From assembly GCA_963624605.1 (NCBI GenBank), contig CAVFQD010000023.1, forward strand, positions 1-24,398: a stretch of DNA of 24,398 nucleotides. Reading direction: 5' to 3'. The DNA comes from Fimenecus sp963624605 (GTDB taxonomy: Bacteria > Bacillota > Clostridia > Oscillospirales > Acutalibacteraceae). Positions 6,830 to 13,373 of the stretch are shown piece after piece (position 1 is the first letter of the stretch; each line of letters opens with the position of its first letter). The notes beneath the pieces are model-generated. The model searched no databases. It was not told the origin of the DNA and was given only the letters and a program-made list of their open reading frames with translations. The position numbers and the translations under genes were made by a program.

Positions 6830-7803
6830 TTATCTTCACCTCCTGCTTTGTCGGTAAGGGTGTCAAGATAAATGGAATAATCTATATCATCCTCCGCCGT
6901 GTCGTCCTCGACATCAACGCCGTAATTTGAAATGAAATCCTCAAGCTCGCTGTCCGACATAGGCGGCGCATAATACGAGCTCAATTTGTTTTCGTCAACC
7001 TTAATATCCTCGTTGACGACCTCTTCAACATACTTTTTCTTTTCCTCTTCGGAAGCGTCTGTGGGAAACTCCTCAACCCGCTTAACCTCCGACGGGTGTT
7101 CAGCCTCGTATTTCGAGTAATCCTCGGGCAGCTTGTCCGTATCGCTTGTATCGGAAACAACATAGCCCTGATCAATGGTAATTACCCTATGGTGGAAATG
7201 GCGCACAAGGTTATGCTCGTGCGTTACCATAACAATCGTTGTGCCGCTTGCATTTATGTGGTTGAGCAAATCGACAATTTCATAGGACATTTCGGGGTCG
7301 ATATTACCCGTGGGCTCGTCGGCTATAATAAGCCCGGCATTGTTTACAAGTGCCCTTGCAAGCGCAACCCTCTGCTGCTCGCCGCCCGAAAGCTGATTCG
7401 GCTTCTGGCGTGCCTTTGAGGAAAGACCGACAAGGCTTAAAATATAAGGTACTCTCTTTCTTATTTCCTTTTCCTTTGCGCCGATAACACGCATGGCAAA
7501 CGCAACATTGTCATAAACAGTCATTGTGGGGATAAGTCGGAAATCCTGAAAGACGATGCCGAGCGTTCTTCTGAACATCGGAATCTGCTTTTTCTTCAAT
7601 TTATTAAGGTTAAACCCGTTTATTATAACGGTACCCTTATTGGGCACCTGTTCACGCATCATAATTTTGAGGAACGTACTTTTACCTGCGCCGGAAGCGC
7701 CGACTATAAATACGAACTCGCCGTCTTCAATGCGAAGGCTTACGTTTTTTAACGCTTCCGTACCGTTGTCATATGTTTTGGAAACGTTATCGAACTCTAT
7801 CAC
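6826..7803 (-). CDS. ftsE: Cell division ATP-binding protein FtsE with acidic C-terminal extension
   Basis: ATPase of FtsEX, on the inner face of the membrane. I place the start at the GTG at 7803 (MIEFDNVSKTY), 8 bases after GAGAGG, as FtsE homologues begin there; an open extension to 7854 lacks a ribosome binding site. Walker A GASGAGKST (35-43), signature LSGGEQ (138-143), Walker B LIIADEP (158-164) and the switch His (VTHEH) are intact. FtsE is normally about 220-230 residues. This one has 325, because residues from about 219 on form a roughly 105-residue tail rich in Asp and Glu with no recognisable domain. Transcription probably starts at the extended -10 promoter at 7879-7887. Confidence 0.95.
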   Translation of the reverse strand: MIEFDNVSKTYDNGTEALKNVSLRIEDGEFVFIVGASGAGKSTFLKIMMREQVPNKGTVIINGFNLNKLKKKQIPMFRRTLGIVFQDFRLIPTMTVYDNVAFAMRVIGAKEKEIRKRVPYILSLVGLSSKARQKPNQLSGGEQQRVALARALVNNAGLIIADEPTGNIDPEMSYEIVDLLNHINASGTTIVMVTHEHNLVRHFHHRVITIDQGYVVSDTSDTDKLPEDYSKYEAEHPSEVKRVEEFPTDASEEEKKKYVEEVVNEDIKVDENKLSSYYAPPMSDSELEDFISNYGVDVEDDTAEDDIDYSIYLDTLTDKAGGEDK

Positions 7804-7836
7804 ATTAACGACCTCTCTTTCGTCATCATAAAAATA

Positions 7837-7877
7837 AAAGACAGTACTGAGCAATAAGCACCCAATATACTGTCTTT
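7837..7877 (-). promoter_or_regulatory. Stem-loop in the ftsE 5' leader
   Basis: AAAGACAGTA and TACTGTCTTT form a perfect 10-bp stem (7837-7846 with 7868-7877) around a loop of about 21 bases. On the minus strand it is followed by TATTTTTAT, so it resembles a weak attenuator. It begins where the ftsE transcript should start, so it could equally be a 5'-end stabilising hairpin. Confidence 0.5.
7860..7874. repeat. Direct repeat ACCCAATATAYTGTC, copy 1
   Basis: The 15-base word at 7860-7874 recurs with one mismatch at 7976-7990, 116 bp away, both in the gap between the CdaR-type regulator and ftsE. Copy 1 overlaps the ftsE leader hairpin. The pair may be protein binding sites; no known motif was recognised. 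Confidence 0.5.
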
Positions 7878-7878
7878 A

Positions 7879-7887
7879 ATTATACCA
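7879..7887 (-). promoter_or_regulatory. Extended -10 promoter of ftsE
   Basis: Read on the minus strand the sequence is TGGTATAAT: a perfect TATAAT with the TGn extension. No good -35 box is visible about 17 bp upstream, as expected for extended -10 promoters. The predicted start lies near 7872, at the base of the leader hairpin. Confidence 0.6.
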
Positions 7888-7975
7888 TAAATGTTGCAGG
7901 ATGGAACGGAATTTAATAAAAATTAACAATATTTCGTAAATTTACACAAAAACATATAAAATAAATATGCAAGAT

Positions 7976-7990
7976 ACCCAATATATTGTC
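7976..7990. repeat. Direct repeat ACCCAATATAYTGTC, copy 2
   Basis: Second copy of the word at 7860-7874 (14 of 15 bases identical). It contains the perfect 10-base palindrome CAATATATTG and lies about 90 bp upstream of the ftsE -10 box, a position where an activator or nucleoid protein could act. Confidence 0.5.
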
Positions 7991-8015
7991 ATTATCTGCC
8001 GACAGAATACATCAA

Positions 8016-9104
8016 TTAGTATTTTATCGGATTTGAATCGAGATATTTCTTAACCATAAGAGCTACCTTGAAAACGATGGCGTCATCAAATTCACGAAGG
8101 TCGAGACCTGTAAGCTTTTTAATCTTTTCAAGACGGTAAACAAGAGTGTTTCTGTGTACAAAAAGCTTTCTTGATGTCTCGGAAACATTAAGATTGTTCT
8201 CAAAGAACTTTTGAATTGTGAAAAGAGTTTCCTGATCGAGGCTTTCGATAGAGCCGCGCTTAAACACCTCGCGCAGGAACATAACGCAAAGCGTTGTCGG
8301 AAGCTGATAAATAAGCCTTGCAATGCCGAGATTGTCATAGCTGACAATGGATTTTTCGGTGTCGAAAACCTTTCCGACCTCAAGAGACACCTGAGCCTCT
8401 CTGAAAGAACGGGCAAGGTCCTTAATGCTGTCAACCGTTGTGCCGATGCCGACAAGCACGTGCGAGTAAAACTCTGCTCCGAGGCTGTCGATAACAGAAC
8501 GGGCAAGCTTTTCAAGGTCCTTTGTTTCGATTGTGGGGCTTACCTCTTTGATAAGGGCAATGTCAGTTTCGTTTACATCAATAACAAAGTCCTTCGACTT
8601 GTCCGGAAAAAGACCCTGAATGACATCAAATATGGAAATATCTATTTTATCAACAATTCTGATAAGGAAAACCGCCCTTGACACATCGCTGTTAAATCTG
8701 AGCTCACGGGCTTTGAGATAAATATCGCCGGGAAGAATATTGTCAAGGATGACATTTTTAATGAAATTTCCCCTGTCGTATTTTTCGTCGTAATATTGCT
8801 TGATGCTTGAAAGAGATATAGCAAGAAGAGAAGCATAATTCTCGGCAAGCTGATCATCACCCGAAACAAAAACCGCATAGTCGGCATGCATATGTGTTCC
8901 GAAAGATTTATATGTGTATCCGTCAATTATTACGCTTTCCGACAAAGCGGAAAAGACAGTTGACACCTCGGACGAAATGACCTCGCCGATTTTTCCGAGC
9001 TCGCTGCACGAAATGACGGTTCCCGATTCATCGACAACTCCTATAACCCTGTCAATTGAATCTGTCATTTGATGAACGATACCCTGAAACAGTCTGTTTG
9101 ACAT
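8016..9104 (-). CDS. CdaR/PucR-family transcriptional regulator
   Basis: DNA-binding regulator of 362 residues. The N-terminal region (about 1-130) resembles the sugar-diacid recognition domain of CdaR proteins (LFQGIVHQMTDSIDRVIGVVDESGTVI). The C-terminal PucR-type helix-turn-helix (about 300-355) carries the typical FFENNLNVSETSRKLFVHR and NTLVYRLEKIKKLTGLDL segments. The ATG at 9104 is chosen over an upstream in-frame codon because GGAGG lies 6 bases before it. CdaR relatives activate glycerate, glucarate or galactarate use, but no such genes are nearby, so the ligand is unknown. Repeats upstream suggest autoregulation. No strong terminator separates it from ftsE, though ftsE has its own promoter. 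Confidence 0.87.
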   Translation of the reverse strand: MSNRLFQGIVHQMTDSIDRVIGVVDESGTVISCSELGKIGEVISSEVSTVFSALSESVIIDGYTYKSFGTHMHADYAVFVSGDDQLAENYASLLAISLSSIKQYYDEKYDRGNFIKNVILDNILPGDIYLKARELRFNSDVSRAVFLIRIVDKIDISIFDVIQGLFPDKSKDFVIDVNETDIALIKEVSPTIETKDLEKLARSVIDSLGAEFYSHVLVGIGTTVDSIKDLARSFREAQVSLEVGKVFDTEKSIVSYDNLGIARLIYQLPTTLCVMFLREVFKRGSIESLDQETLFTIQKFFENNLNVSETSRKLFVHRNTLVYRLEKIKKLTGLDLREFDDAIVFKVALMVKKYLDSNPIKY

Positions 9105-9141
9105 AATAAGCCTCCGTATATGCAATTTAACCAACTGATTT

Positions 9142-9169
9142 ATTATATATTTTACACAATGTTACACAA
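9142..9169 (-). promoter_or_regulatory. Promoter of the CdaR-type regulator with tandem TTACACAA boxes
   Basis: On the minus strand TTGTGT (9164-9169) and TATAAT (9142-9147) are spaced 16 bp apart, about 40 bp before the gene. Two identical TTACACAA words (9152-9159 and 9162-9169) are exactly 10 bp apart, one helical turn, and cover the -35 box and spacer. An inverted copy, TTGTGTAA, is at 9237-9244. This looks like an operator placed to block or assist polymerase. Confidence 0.6.
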
Positions 9170-9208
9170 AAATGCAAGAAATTTTTTTGCATTTTTCAAA
9201 ATCTGTTT

Positions 9209-9304
9209 GCATTTTGACCAAAAACAAGTCGAAATTTTGTGTAATAAGTTCATTCTTTCCATATTTTCAGACTGATTTCACTTATGTTTTATTGGTCAAA
9301 ATGC
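9209..9304. repeat. Perfect 12-bp inverted repeat upstream of the CdaR-type gene
   Basis: GCATTTTGACCA (9209-9220) and its exact complement TGGTCAAAATGC (9293-9304) flank 72 bp. The match continues one more A/T pair. A related half-site, TTGCATTTTTCAAAA, starts at 9188. The stretch between the regulator and the neighbouring small gene has no coding signal, so a regulator-binding cluster is the simplest reading. Confidence 0.6.
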
Positions 9305-9317
9305 CGATATTTTTTTA

Positions 9318-9690
9318 TTACGGTAAGCACTTTGAGCAGGAAGTGTAGCCTATTAAATAATATTCGTCAATATTGTCGGTAACAATTGTCTGCTTGTTTT
9401 TAGGGTCGGCGTTAACGGNNNNNNNNNNCCGGCTTGTGAATTTTACAGCTTTTTGTGTTGAGAATATATGTATCTCCCTTCACGGTAACATTTGCGGTGT
9501 CAGTAACGGATACGGTTTCGTACTCCCGAGAGTCCACCCAAGAAAAGGACGGCTGCGAGTCCGCGGCAACGGTATAATCTCCGAACATTTTATAAAGCTT
9601 TATCTGATAAAGCATACCGCACACGCTTACAAACGCAAGTATCACGCAAATTACGGCAATTACCTTTCTGTTGTCAATGCTTCCGCTCAT
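9318..9690 (-). CDS. Small membrane-anchored Cys-rich protein, paralogue B (interrupted by assembly gap)
   Basis: One N-terminal membrane segment (about residues 9-29, VIAVICVILAFVSVCGMLYQI) is followed by an extracytoplasmic part ending in NTKSCKIHKP, the assembly gap, then VNADPKNKQTIV...GYTSCSKCLP and a TAA at 9318-9320. The ATG at 9690 has AGGTG 5 bases upstream. With exactly 10 N the two halves are out of frame; about 12 missing bases would restore the frame and fill the five residues expected from alignment with the upstream paralogue, including one Cys. The domain resembles the short KxH...C...CxxC zinc-type modules at the ends of some ComEC-like and secreted proteins. Function unknown. 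It lies 4 bp after the paralogous gene, in one operon. Confidence 0.7.
9419..9428. other. Scaffold gap (10 N)
   Basis: The gap falls inside the paralogue B gene. The flanking frames disagree at a length of 10, so the number of N is a placeholder. Frame and alignment to the adjacent paralogue predict about 12 missing bases. Confidence 0.9.
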
Positions 9691-9694
9691 ACTC

Positions 9695-10192
9695 TCACCT
9701 CTTGCAACCCTTGCAGCGACTGCACATTGCATATCCCTCGTCAAGATATGCTTGAAGCTCGTCCGAGGATATAACAGTCTTGTTTTCTTCTTTCATATTA
9801 CCGGCATAAGAGCAGGTTGAGCTGTGTATCTTCTTCGAATTTGTGTTGACAACCAGCGTCGAATCAAGCTCGGTTGAAGTGACCGTCGTTTCGGTTTTGG
9901 GCTTTACCGTTGTTTTTTCCGTTGCTTTTTCGGTTGTCTCACGCTTTGTTTCCTCAATCGTAAGTGCCTGCGAAGTCTCTGTAACGGCTTCTGAAATTTC
10001 CCTTGTCTCGTGCGGAGCCAAAGTAACGTTATTTCTTGCTGTAAACACCTCTGTGCTCGGAGCTTGTAAAGCCGCGGCAACGGCAATGCGGTTTTTCATT
10101 TCAATTTGCAATTTCAGCGTTACAAAAAGACTTATCCCGACAATAAAGAGCGCAACGAATATGCAGCAGTCATAAAACTTAGACTTCTTCAT
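9695..10192 (-). CDS. Small membrane-anchored Cys-rich protein, paralogue A
   Basis: The 165-residue protein has one N-terminal membrane segment (about 9-29, CCIFVALFIVGISLFVTL). A Thr/Glu/Lys-rich low-complexity linker follows (about 65-110). The C-terminal module is NTNSKKIHSSTCSYAGNM, then GYAMCSRCKGCKR. The H...C...CxxC spacing suggests a metal-binding ribbon of the kind found at the end of some ComEC-like and nuclease proteins, but this is inference. I choose the ATG at 10192, since GGGAG lies 10 bases upstream; a GTG three codons earlier sits too close to it. The promoter at 10230-10257 and the 4-bp spacing to paralogue B make this a two-gene operon. Function unknown. Confidence 0.75.
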   Translation of the reverse strand: MKKSKFYDCCIFVALFIVGISLFVTLKLQIEMKNRIAVAAALQAPSTEVFTARNNVTLAPHETREISEAVTETSQALTIEETKRETTEKATEKTTVKPKTETTVTSTELDSTLVVNTNSKKIHSSTCSYAGNMKEENKTVISSDELQAYLDEGYAMCSRCKGCKR

Positions 10193-10229
10193 ATCCGTCA
10201 CGCTCCCATAATCATTATATAATAATAAA

Positions 10230-10257
10230 ATTATAGCAAGTATTTTCGTTTTGTAAA
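10230..10257 (-). promoter_or_regulatory. Promoter of the two Cys-rich protein genes
   Basis: TTTACA (10252-10257) and a perfect TATAAT (10230-10235) on the minus strand are spaced 16 bp. The boxes lie within 5 bp of the stop of the ABC ATPase gene, so the small genes can be expressed separately from the importer operon. Confidence 0.65.
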
Positions 10258-10261
10258 TATT

Positions 10262-10822
10262 TTATCCTATATTTATAATGTTTGCATTTAACAAAATCGC
10301 ATCCTCTTTTTCGTGCGTAACTGCCAAAAAACACCTTTTTTCGCTCTCTTTGAGAATTAAAGAGATTATTTTTCTTTTCAAATCGGCGTCTAACCCCTTG
10401 AACGGCTCATCGAGAATAACAAGCTCGCTGTTATACGCAAGCGCCCTCGCAAGAGCCACCCTGCGTTTCATACCGCCCGAAAGCCGTAAAACGGGAGTAT
10501 CCTTTTCATCGCCCAAAAACACGCTGTCAAGGTATCGGGCGGCAGTCAAGGCGTCGCTTACATACGCAACATTTTCCCTTGCCGTAAGCCACGGCAGAAG
10601 CCTGTCCTCCTGAAACATAAACGAAACCGCTTCGGGCACTCCCGAAATCTCGCCCGAGTCGGGCCTTTCAAGCCCTGCAATCATTCTGACAAGCGTTGTT
10701 TTTCCAGCTCCCGACTCGCCCATTATTACCGTGGGTCTGTCCAAATCAATTTCGCGGCTGAAGCCGTCAAACACAATTTTATCGCCGTATGTCTTTTTTA
10801 TATTTTTCAATGTAACGGTCAT
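10262..10822 (-). CDS. ABC importer ATP-binding protein, NitT/TauT/SsuB type (compact)
   Basis: Energises the importer encoded by the two preceding genes. All motifs are present: Walker A GESGAGKTT, Q-loop FQEDRLLPW, signature LSGGMKRR, Walker B LVILDEPFKGLD and switch His THEKEDA. The FQEDRLLPW segment is characteristic of the nitrate/sulfonate/taurine/thiamine-precursor group. At 186 residues it is shorter than the usual 230-260, ending soon after the switch His, so C-terminal accessory elements are missing. The start overlaps the permease stop by 4 bp (ATGA). The importer's substrate cannot be read from sequence. Confidence 0.92.
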   Translation of the reverse strand: MTVTLKNIKKTYGDKIVFDGFSREIDLDRPTVIMGESGAGKTTLVRMIAGLERPDSGEISGVPEAVSFMFQEDRLLPWLTARENVAYVSDALTAARYLDSVFLGDEKDTPVLRLSGGMKRRVALARALAYNSELVILDEPFKGLDADLKRKIISLILKESEKRCFLAVTHEKEDAILLNANIINIG

Positions 10823-11667
10823 TTTATCTCACCGCCCGAAAATTTATTGAAAATCCGCCGAAGAAGATAAACCGCCGCCTTTTCGAGCAGCATGCTCATA
10901 ATTATAATTACCGCCGTCCATGCAAACAAATCCGTTGTTTCAAGGTAGACCTTTGAGTTGTAAAGTTCCGAGCCTATCGTGTTGACGGGAGTGCTCAAGA
11001 CCTCCGCCGCAACTCCCGACNNNNNNNNNNNNNNNNNNNNNNNNNNNNNNNNNNNNNNNNNNNNNNNNNNNNNNNNNNACTTCCACGCAAAGCCAAGACC
11101 CGTTGTTACGGAATTGTATATTTCCGGCATAACCGACGGCAGATATATTTTTGATACGATTTTTCTTTTCGGCACCTTATACGCCCTTGCCATTTCAAGC
11201 AATGAGCCGTCCGTGGAATTTATACCCGTTGAAATATTCGACCAGACAATCGGCATTACCATTAAAAACGAAGTGAACACGGGCACATTCTTTTTTGTCA
11301 TCCACACAAGCGCAAGGATAATAAACGACGCCACGGGTGTTGAGCGCACGACATTCATAAAGGGCTTGAATACCGCACGCATAAACTCCGATTTTGAGGT
11401 GAGCACCGCAAGCGCCGTCCCCGCAAGCAACGCTGAAAGATAGCCCTTCAATATTGCCCACAGCGAATTTGCAGCCTTGATATAAAGCTGTTTCTCGCCG
11501 AGCATTTCAAAAAGCCTGAAAAGCACTTTTAAGGGAGAGGCTATAAGCACCTCCCTGTCGACCGTAAAATATAACGCTGTCCACACGCCGAGCCATATGA
11601 GAGCGGATGCCGCCCCCATAAATACCCGTTTAAGAGCTCTTTTATTTTGCATTGTACCAGAAATCAT
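10819..11667 (-). CDS. ABC importer permease, NitT/TauT/SsuC type (contains assembly gap)
   Basis: Integral membrane subunit with about six membrane segments and the typical cytoplasmic EAA-like loop (MARAYKVPKRKIVSKIYLPSVMPEIYNSV). The gap after GLGFAWK is followed by SGVAAEVLSTP. Relatives read GLGxAWKxGVAAEV without interruption, so the N run probably adds nothing real. Two in-frame ATGs are possible. The one at 11667 has GGAG 12 bases upstream; the one at 11652 overlaps the end of the lipoprotein gene by 11 bp and could be reached by reinitiation. The choice of 11667 is uncertain. Confidence 0.9.
   Translation of the reverse strand: MISGTMQNKRALKRVFMGAASALIWLGVWTALYFTVDREVLIASPLKVLFRLFEMLGEKQLYIKAANSLWAILKGYLSALLAGTALAVLTSKSEFMRAVFKPFMNVVRSTPVASFIILALVWMTKKNVPVFTSFLMVMPIVWSNISTGINSTDGSLLEMARAYKVPKRKIVSKIYLPSVMPEIYNSVTTGLGFAWKXXXXXXXXXXXXXXXXXXXXSGVAAEVLSTPVNTIGSELYNSKVYLETTDLFAWTAVIIIMSMLLEKAAVYLLRRIFNKFSGGEIK
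11021..11078. other. Scaffold gap (58 N), probably spurious
   Basis: The flanks end in TGGAAGT and begin with GTCGGGAGT when read on the minus strand. Merging them through the shared GT gives an in-frame W-K-S-G-V, exactly what the permease family has here. The contigs may therefore overlap by 2 bases rather than being 58 bases apart. Confidence 0.75.
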
Positions 11668-12625
11668 CGCCCGGGATTTCTCCGCCTACCGATGAAGGAT
11701 TGGCGTTAAAGAGAACCGTAAGATTTTCCGAGCCTGTCTTTTTCATATCGTCGCCGGCAAGGTAAGCTATATGGCAATTCGGTATTGCCTTCTTTGCAAC
11801 CGCCGCCTTGGGGATAATTCCGTAGGTCTCGCAAAGACCTGCCGCACCGTCAATATCGCCTGTGACATAGTCGATTGAATTTTTGTATTCATAGAGGAAG
11901 GCTTCAACCGCATCCCCGTTGTTCTCTACAAAGTCTTTTCTTGCGATTACGCATCCCATAGCGAGGGAAACGCCCGAAGCCTCTTCAAACGCCGTGCTCA
12001 AATCAACGGCAATCGCAAAGTGCTCGTTCTGTGAGAGAACCGCAGTTACATTCGGTTCGGGAAGGAGAATAATATCCGCTTCGCCAGACGCCGCAAGAGC
12101 TGCGACCTCTGCATGCTCCGACTTATACTCGACCGTAACCTTATCGGCAATTCCGTTCTTCTCAAGCAGATAGTTGAGAACATACTCGGGCGTCGCACCC
12201 TGTCCCGCCGCAACTACCGTTTTGCCCTCAAGGTCCGCAAGCTTGGTGACTGTCGGGTCGCTTGAGAGAATGTAGAGCGTGCCGAGAGTGTTGACGGCAA
12301 GCATTTGAACATTACCGTTTGTCTTTTTGTAAAGCACCGCCGCAAGATTCAACGGACAAGCGGCAATATCTGTGCTGCCGTTGATAATTCCGCCGGAAAT
12401 CTCCGTGGGATCCGAGGAAAGCGTAAAGGTGTATTTGTTAAGAGCCGTGCCTGCGTCGTTGTCTGACATAAGCTTAGCCGCACCGATACCCGTCGGGCCT
12501 TTAAGCATTGTTACATTTATCTGTGTATTTGTTGCCTTAGGCGTTTTACTTCCCACCGAGCAAGCGGCAAATGACAAAAGCATAATTACCGCAAAAAGCA
12601 GTGCCGAAAATTTCCTGATTTTCAA
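11642..12625 (-). CDS. Substrate-binding lipoprotein of NitT/TauT-type importer
   Basis: Extracytoplasmic solute receptor of 327 residues. It has a lipoprotein signal with FAAC (Cys22 as the lipidated residue), followed by a periplasmic-binding type 2 fold. NVTMLKGPTGIGAAKLM, the GSTDIAACPLNLAAVLYK segment and the central LADLEGKTVVAAGQGATPEYVLNYLL are typical of the SsuA/ThiY-like group. The start codon is TTG at 12625 with AGGAGG 8 bases upstream. It lies 18 bp after the Crp/Fnr gene and overlaps the permease gene. The substrate is unknown; the family covers nitrate, sulfonates, pyrimidine precursors and others. Confidence 0.92.
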   Translation of the reverse strand: MKIRKFSALLFAVIMLLSFAACSVGSKTPKATNTQINVTMLKGPTGIGAAKLMSDNDAGTALNKYTFTLSSDPTEISGGIINGSTDIAACPLNLAAVLYKKTNGNVQMLAVNTLGTLYILSSDPTVTKLADLEGKTVVAAGQGATPEYVLNYLLEKNGIADKVTVEYKSEHAEVAALAASGEADIILLPEPNVTAVLSQNEHFAIAVDLSTAFEEASGVSLAMGCVIARKDFVENNGDAVEAFLYEYKNSIDYVTGDIDGAAGLCETYGIIPKAAVAKKAIPNCHIAYLAGDDMKKTGSENLTVLFNANPSSVGGEIPGDDFWYNAK

Positions 12626-12643
12626 AGTTTTATCCTCCTGAAA

Positions 12644-13279
12644 TTATAATAAACAGATTATATCGCCGTCTTTTTCAATCTTCCCGTCTGCGCAAAGCTC
12701 GTCAAGCGCCCTATAGAGACTTGCACGGCTTAAATTCAACTGCTTTGAAAGCTCCGTCTTTTTCCCCGACAGAACGCACCTGCCGCCGTCCGAGTTGCGC
12801 TCAAAATATGCAAGCAGTTTACCCTTTGCGGTCGGAGCAGTGTACTCCTCAATTTTGCCGTTTAGAAAATATATCCTCTGAGAAAGATATTTTATATATC
12901 CTTTGGCAAATTCGGGGCTTCTTGAAATAAGACTGTCAACACCCTCTTCGGAAATGAAAACAACTGTGCATTCGCTCTGTGCGACAATATCGTTTACAAA
13001 CTCTTCACAGTCGTTATAAAGCGTTACGGCACCGAAAATATCGCCTGCGGTCAAGTGATTTATTACGATATGCTCCTTTTTGACGCTTACCGTTCCGTCG
13101 GCAATTACGCCTATACATTTTTCTTTTGAATTTCTCGAAAAAACGAGCTCTCCCTTTTTGAAAATTCTGTCAATGCAATAGTTTTCACATACAGATGAAA
13201 GCTGATTTTTGTCAACAGAAGAAAAAAAGTAATTATTTGACAAAACAACTGCTCTGTCAGAAAACGAACAGCCTTTCAT
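12644..13279 (-). CDS. Crp/Fnr-family transcriptional regulator
   Basis: Regulator of 211 residues with an N-terminal cyclic-nucleotide-type beta-barrel (about 15-115, including GDIFGAVTLYNDCEEFVNDIVAQSECTV) and a dimer helix (about 120-145). A C-terminal winged helix-turn-helix spans about 165-211 (TELSKQLNLSRASLYRALDEL). It lacks the four-Cys arrangement of FNR, so iron-sulfur sensing is not indicated; the ligand is unknown. The ATG follows GGAGG by 4 bases. It is the first gene of the NitT-type importer operon, so that importer is its likely target, and the palindrome at 13289-13314 suggests autoregulation. Confidence 0.92.
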   Translation of the reverse strand: MKGCSFSDRAVVLSNNYFFSSVDKNQLSSVCENYCIDRIFKKGELVFSRNSKEKCIGVIADGTVSVKKEHIVINHLTAGDIFGAVTLYNDCEEFVNDIVAQSECTVVFISEEGVDSLISRSPEFAKGYIKYLSQRIYFLNGKIEEYTAPTAKGKLLAYFERNSDGGRCVLSGKKTELSKQLNLSRASLYRALDELCADGKIEKDGDIICLL

Positions 13280-13288
13280 ACATCCTCC

Positions 13289-13314
13289 AAAAGTGTCTTA
13301 TTTGATACACTTTT
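13289..13314. promoter_or_regulatory. Palindromic operator candidate for the Crp/Fnr regulator
   Basis: AAAAGTGT (13289-13296), a 10-base spacer and ACACTTTT (13307-13314) form a perfect 8+8 inverted repeat. It starts directly after the -10 box and lies across the predicted transcription start. The dyad spacing is compatible with a Crp/Fnr dimer, with TGT...ACA cores. A site in this place would usually repress. Confidence 0.6.
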
Positions 13315-13343
13315 ATTTTAACAATCCTATGTCTGTATGTCAA
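13315..13343 (-). promoter_or_regulatory. Promoter of the Crp/Fnr-importer operon
   Basis: TTGACA (13338-13343) is perfect and TAAAAT (13315-13320) is one mismatch from consensus, with 17 bp between. The start would fall near 13308, about 30 bases before the regulator's ATG. The divergent lacZ-like gene has its promoter about 30 bp away. Confidence 0.8.
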
Positions 13344-13373
13344 TAAAAATTTATCAAGCCCGTTAAGTTTTCA

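Noticed and set aside
8211..8681. 156-codon open frame on the plus strand
   Set aside because: It is antisense to the CdaR/PucR helix-turn-helix region, which matches its family well. No ribosome binding site.
9152..9304. CRISPR-like repeat array
   Set aside because: The repeats are 8-12 bases, partly inverted and irregularly spaced, with no cas genes. They look like protein binding sites.
9841..10000. Tandem repeat or phase-variable tract in paralogue A
   Set aside because: The Thr/Glu/Lys-rich stretch is low in complexity at the protein level but has no regular DNA repeat unit.
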